The translations under genes were made by a program, and so were the position numbers. 41,045 bases of DNA from an uncultured Oscillospiraceae bacterium (lineage in GTDB: Bacteria; Bacillota; Clostridia; Oscillospirales; Ruminococcaceae), in contig UQBC01000025.1 in assembly GCA_900539195.1 (NCBI GenBank), positions 1 to 41,045 of the forward strand, read 5' to 3'. Shown one piece after another: positions 32,291 through 40,797 of the stretch (position 1 is the first letter of the stretch; every line of letters starts with the position of its first letter). Under the pieces are notes generated by a model. It ran no database searches. It saw nothing but the letters and a program-made list of their open reading frames with translations, and had not been told where the DNA came from.

Positions 32291-33451
32291 ATGGCAACCG
32301 ATATCAAACAGCAGGCACTGGAAAAGCACTATGAATGGCAAGGCAAGATAGAAGTTATTTCAAGAGCACCCGTCAATACAAGGGAGGATCTTTCGCTTTG
32401 CTATACGCCCGGTGTTGCACAGGCCTGTCTTGAAATAGAAAAGGACCCTTCGCTGTCATACAAGCTGACACGCCGTAAGAATTTAGTTGCGGTCATCACG
32501 GACGGTACAGCCGTACTCGGCCTTGGCGATATAGGCGGACTCGCAGGAATGCCCGTTATGGAGGGCAAATGCTGTCTGTTCAAGGAATTTGCAGGCGTTG
32601 ACGCATTTCCTATCTGCATAAAGTCTAAGGATGTTGACGAGATAGTAAGAACGATAGAGCTTATATCCGACAGCTTCGGTGGTATCAATATAGAGGATAT
32701 CTCGGCTCCCAGATGCTTTGAGATCGAACGCAGACTGAAAGAAAAGCTGGATATCCCCGTATTCCATGACGATCAGCACGGAACAGCCGTTGTAGTAGGT
32801 GCGGCTCTTATCAATGCGGTACGTTGCGCAGGCAAGCAGATGAAGGATATTACGGTTGTAATAAACGGCGCAGGTGCGGCAGGTATTGCGATAGGCACAT
32901 TCCTGCTTAATATGGGAATAGGTAATCTTATCATGGTCGATATAAACGGTATTATCAATAAGGACGATAAGTATGAAAATCCCGCTCACGCAGAGATCGC
33001 AACAAAGACAAACAACAATAACATAAAGGGTGGACTCGCCGAGGCAATGAAGGGCGCAGATGTATTCATCGGCGTATCAAAGCCCGGCCTTGTGAGCGAG
33101 GATATGATAAAGTCGATGGCGGAAAAGCCGATAGTCTTCGCTATGGCAAATCCTGAGCCTGAGATAATGCCCGACAAGGCTCTTGCCGCAGGCGCTTATA
33201 TCGTAGGTACGGGCAGAAGCGACTTCCCCAACCAGATAAACAACGTTCTTGTATTCCCCGGAATATTCAAGGGCGCTTTACAGTGCGGAGCAAAGGCGAT
33301 AACGGAAGAAATGAAGAAGGCCGCCGCTTATGCAATAGCGGATATTGTAACTCCCGACAAGCTGTCGAGAGAATATATAATCCCCAGCCCGCTTGACAAG
33401 TCGGTAGCAGAAGCGGTAGCCACAGCAGTTGCAAAAGCGGCACAGCAGTAA
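32291..33451 (+). CDS. NAD(P)-dependent malic enzyme (decarboxylating)
   Basis: The enzyme converts malate to pyruvate and CO2, producing NADH or NADPH. The 386-aa product is the short bacterial form without a phosphotransacetylase domain. It has the catalytic Tyr in LCYTPGVAQ, DGTAVLGLGDIGG, the catalytic Lys region VMEGKCCLFKEFAGVDAFPI (20 residues), the metal site FHDDQHGTAVV, the nucleotide-binding INGAGAAGIAIG and AMANPEPEI. The start follows AAGGAAGGAAAAGAAAA. Cofactor choice cannot be told. Second gene of the operon. Confidence 0.95.
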   Translation: MATDIKQQALEKHYEWQGKIEVISRAPVNTREDLSLCYTPGVAQACLEIEKDPSLSYKLTRRKNLVAVITDGTAVLGLGDIGGLAGMPVMEGKCCLFKEFAGVDAFPICIKSKDVDEIVRTIELISDSFGGINIEDISAPRCFEIERRLKEKLDIPVFHDDQHGTAVVVGAALINAVRCAGKQMKDITVVINGAGAAGIAIGTFLLNMGIGNLIMVDINGIINKDDKYENPAHAEIATKTNNNNIKGGLAEAMKGADVFIGVSKPGLVSEDMIKSMAEKPIVFAMANPEPEIMPDKALAAGAYIVGTGRSDFPNQINNVLVFPGIFKGALQCGAKAITEEMKKAAAYAIADIVTPDKLSREYIIPSPLDKSVAEAVATAVAKAAQQ

Positions 33452-33488
33452 TATAATCTGCACAGACAATTTGAAAGGAAGACGAAAA

Positions 33489-33740
33489 ATGACATTTGAA
33501 TACACACCCAAGGGAGTATGTTCCCGTAAAATGATAATAGATGTTGAAAACGGCAAGGTAGAAGGTCTTCAGGTAATAGGAGGCTGCAACGGAAATCTGC
33601 AGGGTATAGCACACCTTGTAAAGGGTATGCCTGTTGATGAGGTTATCGAGCGCCTTGACGGTATAAAGTGCGGCTCAAAGAGCAGTTCATGTCCTGCTCA
33701 GCTTGCCGAGGCACTGAAAGAGTATAAAGCCAACAACTGA
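33489..33740 (+). CDS. Small TSCPD-domain protein (TIGR03905-like)
   Basis: The 83-aa protein matches the small TSCPD family. It starts TFEYTPKGVCSRKM, has VIGGCNGNLQGIAHLVKGM and ends with the signature SSCPAQLAEALKEY in place of TSCPDQLA. Five cysteines, counting the paired positions of the family, suggest metal or substrate binding. The same domain occurs at the end of vitamin B12-dependent ribonucleotide reductases, but the function of the free protein is unknown. The ATG at 33489 follows GAAAGGAAGACGAAAA; a longer in-frame form would overlap malic enzyme. Confidence 0.88.
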   Translation: MTFEYTPKGVCSRKMIIDVENGKVEGLQVIGGCNGNLQGIAHLVKGMPVDEVIERLDGIKCGSKSSSCPAQLAEALKEYKANN

Positions 33741-33771
33741 TTAAACGGATAATCGCAGGGAGGTGAAACGA

Positions 33772-34299
33772 GTGGCGGAATACTGGGACGTGTACGACAA
33801 GAACAGAAAGCGTACCGGAAAACTTCATAAAAGAGGTATCCGTATGCAGCCGGGCGAATACAATATCGTCTGTGAGGCGTGGATAGTAAGCGGTAACAGG
33901 CTGCTCGTTACACAACGCTGTAAGTATAAGAATTTCGGCGGTCTGTGGGAATGCACAGGCGGTGCGGTCAAAGCGGGAGAATCAAGCATTGACTGTATCA
34001 AGCGTGAAATAAAGGAAGAGATCGGCATAGATGTTGCCGATGAGGAGCTTACATTCAAAGGTACAAAGCACGGTGCGGCTTTCTTTATAGATTGCTACGA
34101 GCTGCACAGAGATCTGACGCTTGACGATCTTACACTTCAGACAGAGGAAGTGTCCGGTGCGAAGTTTGTCACGCTTGCGGAATTTGAGAAAATGCAGAAA
34201 GAGAAAAAACTCATTCCCGGATTGTTCGATTTTATGACGGAGCTTGAATTCAGCTTTGTTACAGGAAAAACTACTTGTCCGAAAGGAAATAAGAAATAA
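33772..34299 (+). CDS. Nudix hydrolase
   Basis: The 175-aa protein has a full Nudix box (residues 64-86, GAVKAGESSIDCIKREIKEE, 20 residues, then IGI), with the metal-binding glutamates in REIKEE. The N-terminal EYWDVYDKNRKRTGKLHKRG (20 residues) resembles the isopentenyl-diphosphate isomerase-like Nudix branch, which often acts on unknown diphosphates. The start is GTG at 33772, 8 nt after GGGAGG; an earlier GTG at 33763 overlaps that site. Its stop overlaps the ruvX start by one base (TAATG), so the two are coupled. Confidence 0.9.
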   Translation: MAEYWDVYDKNRKRTGKLHKRGIRMQPGEYNIVCEAWIVSGNRLLVTQRCKYKNFGGLWECTGGAVKAGESSIDCIKREIKEEIGIDVADEELTFKGTKHGAAFFIDCYELHRDLTLDDLTLQTEEVSGAKFVTLAEFEKMQKEKKLIPGLFDFMTELEFSFVTGKTTCPKGNKK

Positions 34300-34748
34300 T
34301 GAAAATAATGGCTGTTGATTACGGCGATGCACACACAGGGCTTGCCTGCTGTGACAGAACGCAGACGCTTGCGTCACCTATAGGCGTTATAGACGAGAGA
34401 AATTTTCAGACGTGTGTTGAAAAGGTAGCCGCCGCCGCTGTCGAATATGAGGTCGGCGAGGTCGTGGTCGGAAATCCGATAAATATGAACGGAACATACG
34501 GACCGAGAAGTGAGAAGTGCAGAATGTTTGCGGATATGCTTCAGAACTTCCTCGAAATACCCGTTGTGATGTGGGACGAGCGTTCAACTACGGTCACTGC
34601 ACACAATATGATGAATGACGTAAACAAGCGCGGCAAGGAGCGTAAAAAGGTAATTGACGCAGTTGCCGCCGCAGTTATTCTCCAGAATTACCTTGACTAT
34701 AAGGCAAATCTGCTTGCAAGGGAAAAGGCTAAGCAGGAAGAGAAGTAA
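34299..34748 (+). CDS. ruvX: Putative Holliday junction resolvase / pre-16S rRNA nuclease
   Basis: The 149-aa protein is a full-length YqgF/RuvX RNase H-fold nuclease. It has the first catalytic Asp in MAVDYGDAHTGLA, EVVVGNPINMNG, WDERSTTVTA with the catalytic Glu, and the last Asp in KKVIDAVAAAVILQNYL. YqgF of E. coli trims the 5' end of 16S rRNA; a role in recombination is also proposed for the family. Last gene of the operon that begins at 31419, followed by a terminator. Confidence 0.93.
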   Translation: MKIMAVDYGDAHTGLACCDRTQTLASPIGVIDERNFQTCVEKVAAAAVEYEVGEVVVGNPINMNGTYGPRSEKCRMFADMLQNFLEIPVVMWDERSTTVTAHNMMNDVNKRGKERKKVIDAVAAAVILQNYLDYKANLLAREKAKQEEK

Positions 34749-34757
34749 TGTCAGAAT

Positions 34758-34794
34758 AAACCGATTGGTAGTCCTATATCAGTCGGTTTCTTTT
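34758..34794 (+). terminator. Terminator of the ruvX operon
   Basis: AAACCGATT pairs with AGTCGGTTT (one G-U pair) across a 13-14 nt loop, followed by TCTTTT. It is a modest terminator. Confidence 0.65.
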
Positions 34795-34808
34795 ATATGA
34801 GGTAAAAT

Positions 34809-35600
34809 ATGAATATCGAAGATATAGCAAAAGAAGATTTTGACAGCGAAATAAGTGAGGTAAAAGCGTTTGTAAATTCGCACAAGGACAATTTCCCGGA
34901 TATACTCAATAACGCTTTGAAAAGTGCGGTAAGATATGAATATACTACCGTGGAGTGCAACGGTACAGGAGGTTGGTATAATCCCGATTACTATCTGTTC
35001 CTTGCTGTCGGAGGTTACCATAGGGGAAAAATTAAAAAATGTAAAAGCAAGCCTCAGAAATACGGCTATGAATATGGCTTTGATGAAAACGGTCGTCTGA
35101 TTTACGACTATATGTGTGGCAGTAATAATTACGGATTATATTTTTATAACAGTGAAGATGTGTATAGGGTCGGTTGCTTTTACAGAAATGATGATGAGCA
35201 TATTTTTTTGATAGATATGTTTACAAAATACCGTTTTGACGGCGGAAAAGCAAAGGAATGTACATATTTCAATATATTGCACGGTATCGGAATATCGATG
35301 GTAGAAAAGGATTGTTACTTTTATCAAGACGATAAAGTTGCTTTCAGGAGATATGTATATTTTAATAATAGCGATAAAGAATTTATATCAAAGAGTACGC
35401 AATGGATAAATGAAACCGGATTGCGTGATATGCTTGATATGTCTGATATGTCTGATATGTCTGATATTTATTCGGATGACTATGTTTTTTCATTAGACGA
35501 AAACGGTGTATTTACGCATTATACCGCACAGGACGGCAGAATATATGACGTGTTGTATAGCGGGTTTACGCTGAATGATGCTTATTATTTTCCTTTATAA
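34809..35600 (+). CDS. Unknown protein rich in Tyr, Asp and Asn
   Basis: I do not recognise this 263-aa protein. It is acidic, tyrosine-rich (many YDY, YYL and YFY pairs), without signal peptide or membrane helix. It holds a strand-turn pattern such as FDENGRLIYDYM and LDENGVFTHYTAQDGRIYDV. A short tandem repeat (DMSDMSDMSD) lies near residue 215. The gene is more AT-rich than its neighbours and stands alone between two terminators. The ATG follows GAGGTAAAAT. Bacterial immunity-type proteins often look like this, but no toxin gene lies beside it and the idea is speculative. Confidence 0.75.
   Translation: MNIEDIAKEDFDSEISEVKAFVNSHKDNFPDILNNALKSAVRYEYTTVECNGTGGWYNPDYYLFLAVGGYHRGKIKKCKSKPQKYGYEYGFDENGRLIYDYMCGSNNYGLYFYNSEDVYRVGCFYRNDDEHIFLIDMFTKYRFDGGKAKECTYFNILHGIGISMVEKDCYFYQDDKVAFRRYVYFNNSDKEFISKSTQWINETGLRDMLDMSDMSDMSDIYSDDYVFSLDENGVFTHYTAQDGRIYDVLYSGFTLNDAYYFPL
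35427..35468 (+). repeat. 9-bp tandem repeat inside the unknown gene at 34809-35600
   Basis: GATATGTCT occurs three times in a row (about 35438-35464), flanked by variant copies GATATGCTT and GATATTTAT. The unit keeps the reading frame, so copy number could change the length of the Asp-Met-Ser tract. Confidence 0.8.
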
Positions 35601-35601
35601 T

Positions 35602-35640
35602 AAAACCCGGTGCAAGCCACACAGCCTGCACCGGGTTTAT
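35602..35640. terminator. Bidirectional terminator between the unknown gene and the beta-glucosidase
   Basis: A perfect 12-bp stem (AAACCCGGTGCA / TGCACCGGGTTT) with a 12-nt loop lies between convergent stops and has A and T tracts on both sides. Confidence 0.8.
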
Positions 35641-35653
35641 ATATTCTGTTATA

Positions 35654-37912
35654 TTACATCTGCGCCTTAAATCCGCCGAAATCCTTATTCAGCATATCGA
35701 CAGCCTGCTGCAGCAGTTCATCGCTGATACCGCCGAATGAACGTATCTGACGGAGCGGCATACTGCCAATCATACTGCGTACAGCTTCGGGCTCAAAGTG
35801 GTCGCCGCCGAGCAGACCCTTTGCGACCTTGCTGAAGAGCAGGTCAAGAGTAGCCTTGCCCTCGGCATAGTCCATAAACTCGCCGAATACCGTGTTTTCA
35901 GTTGCGACAAACGGGAGTTTTACCGCTGTTTTGTGCGTAACCTCAGCCGTAAGTCTTATATCACGGGACGAGCTTGCTATCATTATATCATACTTGCCGT
36001 TAGGCGCGTACCAGTCGCCAAGCTCCTCGTTATAGTAGCTGAACGCCCTCTTGTCGAGCCTGAATGTGACCGTTTTGCTTTCTCCGGGCTGAAGCTCAAT
36101 CTTGATGAAATCTTTAAGTTCCTTTTCGGGACGAACAGCAAAGCCCGATTTATCCGCTACATAAAGCTGTACGATTTCCTTGCCGGCACAGTTGCCGGTA
36201 TTCGTGATAACCGCATTTACTGTGAGAATATCGTCATCGCCTACTGCAGTGTCGGAGAGCTTTATATCGGAATATTCAAATGTGGTATAGGATAAGCCGT
36301 GACCGAAAGGATAGCGTACTGCCATTTCCTTTTTATCGTAGTATCTGTAGCCTACGAATACACCCTCGTTATATTCTGCGTGGCGGTAGCCGGGGAAGGT
36401 GAGGTAGCATGGAGTATCGGATAATTTCATCGGTATTGTTTCTGCGAGCTTTCCGCAGGGGTTTGCCTTGCCGAAAAGTATATCCGCAGTAGCTTCGCCT
36501 GTAGCTTCGCCGCAGAGATAAACCTCAAGAACTGCGCTTACCTTATCGTTCCACGGCATTTCAACGGGAGAGCCGTTGTGCAGTACAACTATTACGTTTT
36601 CCTGCACCTTGCAGATTTCGTCAATCAATTCGTTCTGGCAGTCGGGCATACGCATATGCTGTCTGTCATAGCCTTCCGATTCAAAGCTGTCGGGAAGTCC
36701 TGCGAAAATTACCGCAACATCACTGTCGGCGGCAAGCTGTACAGCCTCCTCAAGAAGTGCAGGGTTTGTATCGTTTGATTCACGCTCATATCCTTCGGCA
36801 TAGGAAACGTCGGAATATTTTGCGGCGCTGTCAAGTGCGTTTGAAATGTTTCTCGTATTAATGTGCGAACTGCCGCCGCCCTGTATTCTGGGATCTTTCG
36901 CAAAAGCACCGATAAACGCTATCTTGGCGTTGCTGTGGGGCAGGGGCAAAGCGCCGTCGTTTTTAAGAAGAACCATACATTCCTTGGCAATTTCTGCCGC
37001 TTTTTTGTGGTCTATACCACGGTCAAATGTATGCTCTCCGCCCTTTACGTCACGGTAGCGGTAAACCTGCTCAAGTATACGCTTTACGGCTGTGTCAAGC
37101 ACCTTTTCGTCAAGTGTGCCGTTCTTTACCGCCTCGACGATCTTTGCATCGTTCAAGCCGTTGCTTGAAGGCATTTCAAGATCAAGTCCTGCGGCAAGAC
37201 CTTTGACACGGTCGTTTACCGCTCCCCAGTCGGACATTACATAGCCCTTGAAGCCCCATTCGTCACGAAGTACTTTATTCAGAAGATTATCATTTTCCGA
37301 TGAGTATTCACCATTTATAAGGTTATATGAGCACATGACTGTCCACGGTTGAGCCTTCTTTACCGCTGTTTCAAAAGCGGGGAAGTATATCTCGCGCAAT
37401 GTACGCTCGTCCATATCGGAAGAGCAGGTCATACGGCGGGTTTCCTGACTGTTTGCGGCAAAGTGCTTTATAGATGTGCCGACATTCTTGCTCTGGACAC
37501 CGTTTATATAAGCAGCCGAAAGCTCGCCTGCCAGATAAGGGTCTTCGGAAATGTATTCAAAGTTTCTTCCGCAAAGAGGCGAACGCTTTATGTTTACGGC
37601 AGGACCGAGCAGTACGGATACGTCTTCTGCACGGCATTCTTCACCGAGCGTTTCGCCCATCGACAGCATAAGCTCACGGTCAAAGCTGCAGGCGGTAGCA
37701 CAAGCGGCAGGGAAGCATACTGCTTTAATGCTTTCGTTAGGGTCAACGGTATCAATATCCTGTTTGCGAAGTCCGTGAGGGCCGTCGCTTACCATAACAT
37801 CGGGAATTCCAAGACGGTCAACTTTTTTCGTGTGCCAGAAATCCGCACCCGAGCAAAGACCTGCTTTTTCTTCAAGCGTCATTTCAGAAATAAGTTTATC
37901 AATATTGTGCAT
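35654..37912 (-). CDS. Glycoside hydrolase family 3 beta-glucosidase
   Basis: The 752-aa enzyme has a GH3 N-terminal barrel (about residues 1-300). It starts ISEMTLEEKAGLCSGADFW and carries DGPHGLR, the KHFAANSQETRR substrate region, and the nucleophile Asp near residue 227 in GYVMSDWGAV. A GH3 C-terminal domain follows (about 310-540, GGGSSHINTRN, VVLHNGSPVEMPW), then a Fn3-like domain (about 570-640, YPFGHGLSYTTFEYSDI). There is no signal peptide, so it cleaves imported beta-linked oligosaccharides such as cellobiose in the cytoplasm. The sugar is inferred from family. Transcribed alone; the ATG follows AGAAAGGAATAGTAAA. Confidence 0.95.
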   Translation of the reverse strand: MHNIDKLISEMTLEEKAGLCSGADFWHTKKVDRLGIPDVMVSDGPHGLRKQDIDTVDPNESIKAVCFPAACATACSFDRELMLSMGETLGEECRAEDVSVLLGPAVNIKRSPLCGRNFEYISEDPYLAGELSAAYINGVQSKNVGTSIKHFAANSQETRRMTCSSDMDERTLREIYFPAFETAVKKAQPWTVMCSYNLINGEYSSENDNLLNKVLRDEWGFKGYVMSDWGAVNDRVKGLAAGLDLEMPSSNGLNDAKIVEAVKNGTLDEKVLDTAVKRILEQVYRYRDVKGGEHTFDRGIDHKKAAEIAKECMVLLKNDGALPLPHSNAKIAFIGAFAKDPRIQGGGSSHINTRNISNALDSAAKYSDVSYAEGYERESNDTNPALLEEAVQLAADSDVAVIFAGLPDSFESEGYDRQHMRMPDCQNELIDEICKVQENVIVVLHNGSPVEMPWNDKVSAVLEVYLCGEATGEATADILFGKANPCGKLAETIPMKLSDTPCYLTFPGYRHAEYNEGVFVGYRYYDKKEMAVRYPFGHGLSYTTFEYSDIKLSDTAVGDDDILTVNAVITNTGNCAGKEIVQLYVADKSGFAVRPEKELKDFIKIELQPGESKTVTFRLDKRAFSYYNEELGDWYAPNGKYDIMIASSSRDIRLTAEVTHKTAVKLPFVATENTVFGEFMDYAEGKATLDLLFSKVAKGLLGGDHFEPEAVRSMIGSMPLRQIRSFGGISDELLQQAVDMLNKDFGGFKAQM

Positions 37913-37957
37913 TTTACTATTCCTTTCTGTGTGAAAATTGGTTATTTTGATGATTCA

Positions 37958-37986
37958 ATTATAACATTTGCGTCAGGAAATGTCTA
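37958..37986 (-). promoter_or_regulatory. Sigma-A promoter of the beta-glucosidase gene
   Basis: On the minus strand TAGACA (37986-37981) and TATAAT (37963-37958) are spaced by 17 bp, about 45 bp before the start codon. Confidence 0.65.
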
Positions 37987-38001
37987 TAGACTTTTCCGAA
38001 A

Positions 38002-38030
38002 TTTTCATATAAATTCTACATAGGTATAAT
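38002..38030 (+). promoter_or_regulatory. Possible promoter of the DUF4358 lipoprotein gene
   Basis: TTTTCA (38002-38007) and TATAAT (38025-38030) are spaced by 17 bp. The -35 box is weak. It is back to back with the beta-glucosidase promoter. Confidence 0.45.
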
Positions 38031-38088
38031 GCCGATTTCACACGGCAATAATATAATCCAAATATAAAATTGTAAAAGGAGGGTTCCA

Positions 38089-38733
38089 ATGAACAGGAAA
38101 ATGAAGAAGTACAGGTATATTATATCTGCGGTTGCGGCGATTGCCGCTGTATCCGTAATTTTATCCGCATGCACATCAGGCAGTGAGAGTAATGCGTCAT
38201 CTGCTGCACCGGGTCTTTCGACTTCGGCTCAGGAAAGCGCCGGAAGCTCGTCGGGAGATATAAGCAGTCCGGAAAATAACGATAAAAACAGCACACTGTC
38301 CGCAAAGGGTCTTAGGGACGCAGTAGCAAAGGCATACGGTGACAACTATCTGCCGGATCAGGCTATGGATACGGAAATGCTTGAAAGCGAGTTCGGGCTT
38401 AAAAAGGATATGTATGATGAGGTTGTAGCGGAAGCGCCGTTAATAGGTTTCCACCCCGACAGGCTTGTAATAGTAAAGCCGAAAAAGGGTAAGGAAGCCG
38501 ATGTAAAGCGTGCGCTTGAGGACGCTCTGCTCGTTATGAAGGAACAGCAGATGCAGTATCCCGTAAACGTTGCGAAGGTGAACGCCGGCAAGATACTCGA
38601 AAAGGACGGTTATTACTGCTTTATGATACTTGGCGAAACAGACGATACAAGCGAAAATGACGATGATGCGGCAAAGTTTGCGGAAAAGCAGATTGACATC
38701 GGCGTTAAAGCGTTTGATAATTATTTTGCGTAA
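38089..38733 (+). CDS. DUF4358-domain lipoprotein
   Basis: The 214-aa protein has a lipoprotein signal (LSAC, Cys28). A Ser/Gly/Ala-rich linker (about 29-70) is followed by a DUF4358 domain (about 72-190: DNYLPDQAMDTEMLESEFGL, 20 residues, then LIGFHPDRLVIVKPKKGK and NVAKVNAGKILEKDGYYCFM). DUF4358 proteins are common surface lipoproteins of Clostridia with no known role. The ATG at 38089 is well placed after AAAGGAGGG. Its transcript runs alone; the ilvA T-box promoter starts 30 bases after the stop. Confidence 0.9.
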   Translation: MNRKMKKYRYIISAVAAIAAVSVILSACTSGSESNASSAAPGLSTSAQESAGSSSGDISSPENNDKNSTLSAKGLRDAVAKAYGDNYLPDQAMDTEMLESEFGLKKDMYDEVVAEAPLIGFHPDRLVIVKPKKGKEADVKRALEDALLVMKEQQMQYPVNVAKVNAGKILEKDGYYCFMILGETDDTSENDDDAAKFAEKQIDIGVKAFDNYFA

Positions 38734-38763
38734 ACGTGTAAGCGATTTTTTTGAAAATTAGTG

Positions 38764-38792
38764 TTGACAAATCGCAAAAACAGTGCTATACT
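38764..38792 (+). promoter_or_regulatory. Sigma-A promoter of the T-box-ilvA-ridA operon
   Basis: TTGACA (38764-38769) and TATACT (38787-38792) are spaced by 17 bp, with a predicted start near 38799. Confidence 0.85.
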
Positions 38793-38798
38793 CTAAAA

Positions 38799-39075
38799 CG
38801 ATAACAAGAATGCGTTGACGAGGAAGTCGGCGGGAAAAGCCTCACAGAGAGCCGTTGGAGGTGTGAAACGGCAGGTAATACCGCAAAAGATAATCACCTC
38901 TGAGCAGACAGGCAGAAACAGCAGTAAGCTTGTACGGGTACTCCCGTTACAGAGTAGCATATTGACGGATATGTACAGAGCGGCTCGTTATTCACGGGCA
39001 ATAAGAGTGGTAACACGGAGACTTCAAGCCTTCGCCTCTTGAAACGTTAAGTTTCATAAGGCGGGGCTTTTTTAT
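38799..39075 (+). promoter_or_regulatory. T-box leader riboswitch, isoleucine-specific
   Basis: The leader between the promoter and ilvA has all T-box parts. Stem I starts about 38815 and includes AGAGAG and GGAGGTGTGAAACGGC. The 3' side of the specifier loop reads ATC-ACCTCTGAG, giving the Ile codon ATC at 38893-38895. The T-box sequence AGAGTGGTAACACGG lies at 39004-39018, with the antiterminator bulge that pairs with the tRNA acceptor end. A terminator hairpin follows. Uncharged tRNA-Ile should stabilise the antiterminator and let ilvA-ridA be transcribed. The Ile specificity fits the downstream gene. Confidence 0.9.
39026..39074 (+). terminator. Regulated terminator of the T-box
   Basis: AAGCC...CGCCT pairs with AGGCG...GGCTT around an inner hairpin GAAAC-N6-GTTTC, followed by TTTTTT. 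It overlaps the T-box antiterminator downstream side. Confidence 0.8.
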
Positions 39076-39158
39076 TTTATCAGCTACCGGAAAGTGCTTT
39101 GTATCATTGAAATCGCAGAATCATTTATAAAGCAAAGACAGGAAAGGAAAGAAGAAAG

Positions 39159-40352
39159 ATGTTGACATTAGACAAGGTTTATCATGCGGCTTTTAAACTG
39201 AAAGAGGTAATAAGACCTACCGACCTTATCCACGCTCCCCAGATAAATCCCGATGCGGATGTTTATCTCAAGACGGAAAATTTACAGGTAACAGGTTCGT
39301 TCAAGGTAAGAGGCGCATACTACAAGATCTCCACACTTACAGAAGAAGAGAAGAAGCACGGCGTTATTGCGTGCAGTGCAGGTAACCACGCACAGGGCGT
39401 TGCTCTTGCGGCGCAGAGAAGCGGTATCAAGTCGATAATATGTCTGCCGGACGGTGCTCCGATTTCAAAGGTCGAGGCTACAAGAAGCTACGGTGCGGAG
39501 ATATGTCTTGTCGAGGGCGTATATGACGATGCATACAACAAAGCTTTACAGCTCCGTGATGAACACGGCTATACATTTATTCACCCGTTCAACGATGAGG
39601 ATGTAATCGCAGGACAGGGAACGATAGGTCTTGAACTGCTTGAACAGCTTGACGATATTGACGCTGTTGTAGTGCCTATCGGCGGCGGCGGACTTATTTC
39701 GGGCGTTGCATTCACGATGAAATCATTAAAGCCCGATATAAAGATTTACGGTGTTCAGGCGGCAGGCGCACCCAGTATGCAGACATCTGTCAAGGACGGC
39801 AAGATTGAGTGCCTTGATCACGTTTCCACCATAGCAGACGGTATCGCAGTAAAGGAGCCCGGTTCTAATACATTCGAGCTTTGCAGAAAGTATGTTGACG
39901 ATATAGTAACTGTTACAGATGATGAGATCTCAACGGCAATACTTACTCTTATCGAAAAGCACAAGCTGATAGCCGAGGGTGCGGGCGCAGTTCCCGTTGC
40001 GGCAGTAATGTTCAACAAGGTTCCCGTAAAGGGCAAGAAGGTCGTATGCCTTGTATCCGGCGGTAATATTGATGTAACAATCCTTTCAAGAGTGATCAAG
40101 AGAGGTCTTATAAAGTCCGGACGTACCTGCCAGCTTAATATTGCACTTATCGACAAGCCCGGTCAGCTCAAGGGCGTATCGCAGATAATCGCAGACCTCG
40201 GCGGTAACGTTATATCCGTTCACCACGAGCGTGCAAACGAGGGCGAGGATGTCAACGGCTGTTATCTGCGTGTTGAGCTTGAAACAAGAAACTATGAGCA
40301 TATCGCTCAGATAAGAAAAGCACTTACCGATGCAGGCTACAGCATCGAGTAA
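39159..40352 (+). CDS. ilvA: Threonine ammonia-lyase (threonine deaminase), single ACT domain
   Basis: The PLP enzyme deaminates threonine to 2-oxobutanoate, the first step to isoleucine. The 397-aa product is the short form with a catalytic domain (residues 1 to about 320) and one C-terminal ACT domain (about 325-397, TCQLNIALIDKPGQLKGVSQ, 20 residues). PLP Lys49 lies in VTGSFKVRGAYYK; SAGNHAQGVA and the phosphate loop PIGGGGLISG are intact. Short forms can be catabolic, but the Ile T-box upstream argues for a biosynthetic role here. The ATG follows GGAAAGGAAAGAAGAAAG. RidA is 22 bases downstream. Confidence 0.95.
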   Translation: MLTLDKVYHAAFKLKEVIRPTDLIHAPQINPDADVYLKTENLQVTGSFKVRGAYYKISTLTEEEKKHGVIACSAGNHAQGVALAAQRSGIKSIICLPDGAPISKVEATRSYGAEICLVEGVYDDAYNKALQLRDEHGYTFIHPFNDEDVIAGQGTIGLELLEQLDDIDAVVVPIGGGGLISGVAFTMKSLKPDIKIYGVQAAGAPSMQTSVKDGKIECLDHVSTIADGIAVKEPGSNTFELCRKYVDDIVTVTDDEISTAILTLIEKHKLIAEGAGAVPVAAVMFNKVPVKGKKVVCLVSGGNIDVTILSRVIKRGLIKSGRTCQLNIALIDKPGQLKGVSQIIADLGGNVISVHHERANEGEDVNGCYLRVELETRNYEHIAQIRKALTDAGYSIE

Positions 40353-40374
40353 TAAACAAAGGAAGGTAATGACA

Positions 40375-40746
40375 ATGGAAAAGATTCATACAGACAAGGC
40401 ACCTGCCGCAATCGGTCCTTATTCACAGGCAATAGTTCACGCAGGTGTGCTTTACACATCAGGTCAGATCGCAATCAATCCCGCAACATCTGAGGTTGAG
40501 GCGAAGGACATCGAGGGTCAGACACATCAGATATGCAAGAATTTAGGCGAGGTTTTAAAGCAGGCAGGCACGAGCTTTGAAAATGTTATCAAGACGACCT
40601 GCTTCTTAGCTGATATGGGTGACTTTGCAAAGTTCAACGAGGTATACGGTCAGTATTTCACATCAAAGCCCGCACGTTCATGCGTTGCTGTAAAGGCACT
40701 TCCCAAGGGCGTACTTGCTGAGGTTGAGGTTATCGCTAAGGTTTGA
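40375..40746 (+). CDS. ridA: RidA-family reactive enamine/imine deaminase
   Basis: The 123-aa protein is a full-length RidA (YjgF/UK114). It has KAPAAIGPYSQAI at the start, YTSGQIAINPAT, and the C-terminal signature ARSCVAVKALPKGVLAEVEV (20 residues), where the Arg binds the substrate carboxylate. It hydrolyses the 2-aminoacrylate and 2-aminocrotonate released by threonine deaminase. The ATG at 40375 follows AAAGGAAGGTAATGACA. Its place right after ilvA makes the functional link direct. Confidence 0.96.
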   Translation: MEKIHTDKAPAAIGPYSQAIVHAGVLYTSGQIAINPATSEVEAKDIEGQTHQICKNLGEVLKQAGTSFENVIKTTCFLADMGDFAKFNEVYGQYFTSKPARSCVAVKALPKGVLAEVEVIAKV

Positions 40747-40768
40747 TTTTATATCATAAATAAACTTA

Positions 40769-40797
40769 CCGCATCGGCTTTTGTCGGTGCGTTTTTT
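40769..40797 (+). terminator. Terminator of ilvA-ridA
   Basis: CGCATCG pairs with CGGTGCG (one G-U) around an 8-nt loop and is followed by TTTTTT. The unusual hairpin array starts one base later. Confidence 0.8.

Noticed and set aside
37349..38023. 224-codon open frame on the + strand
   Set aside because: It is antisense to the start of the beta-glucosidase gene and runs through its promoter; no family features.
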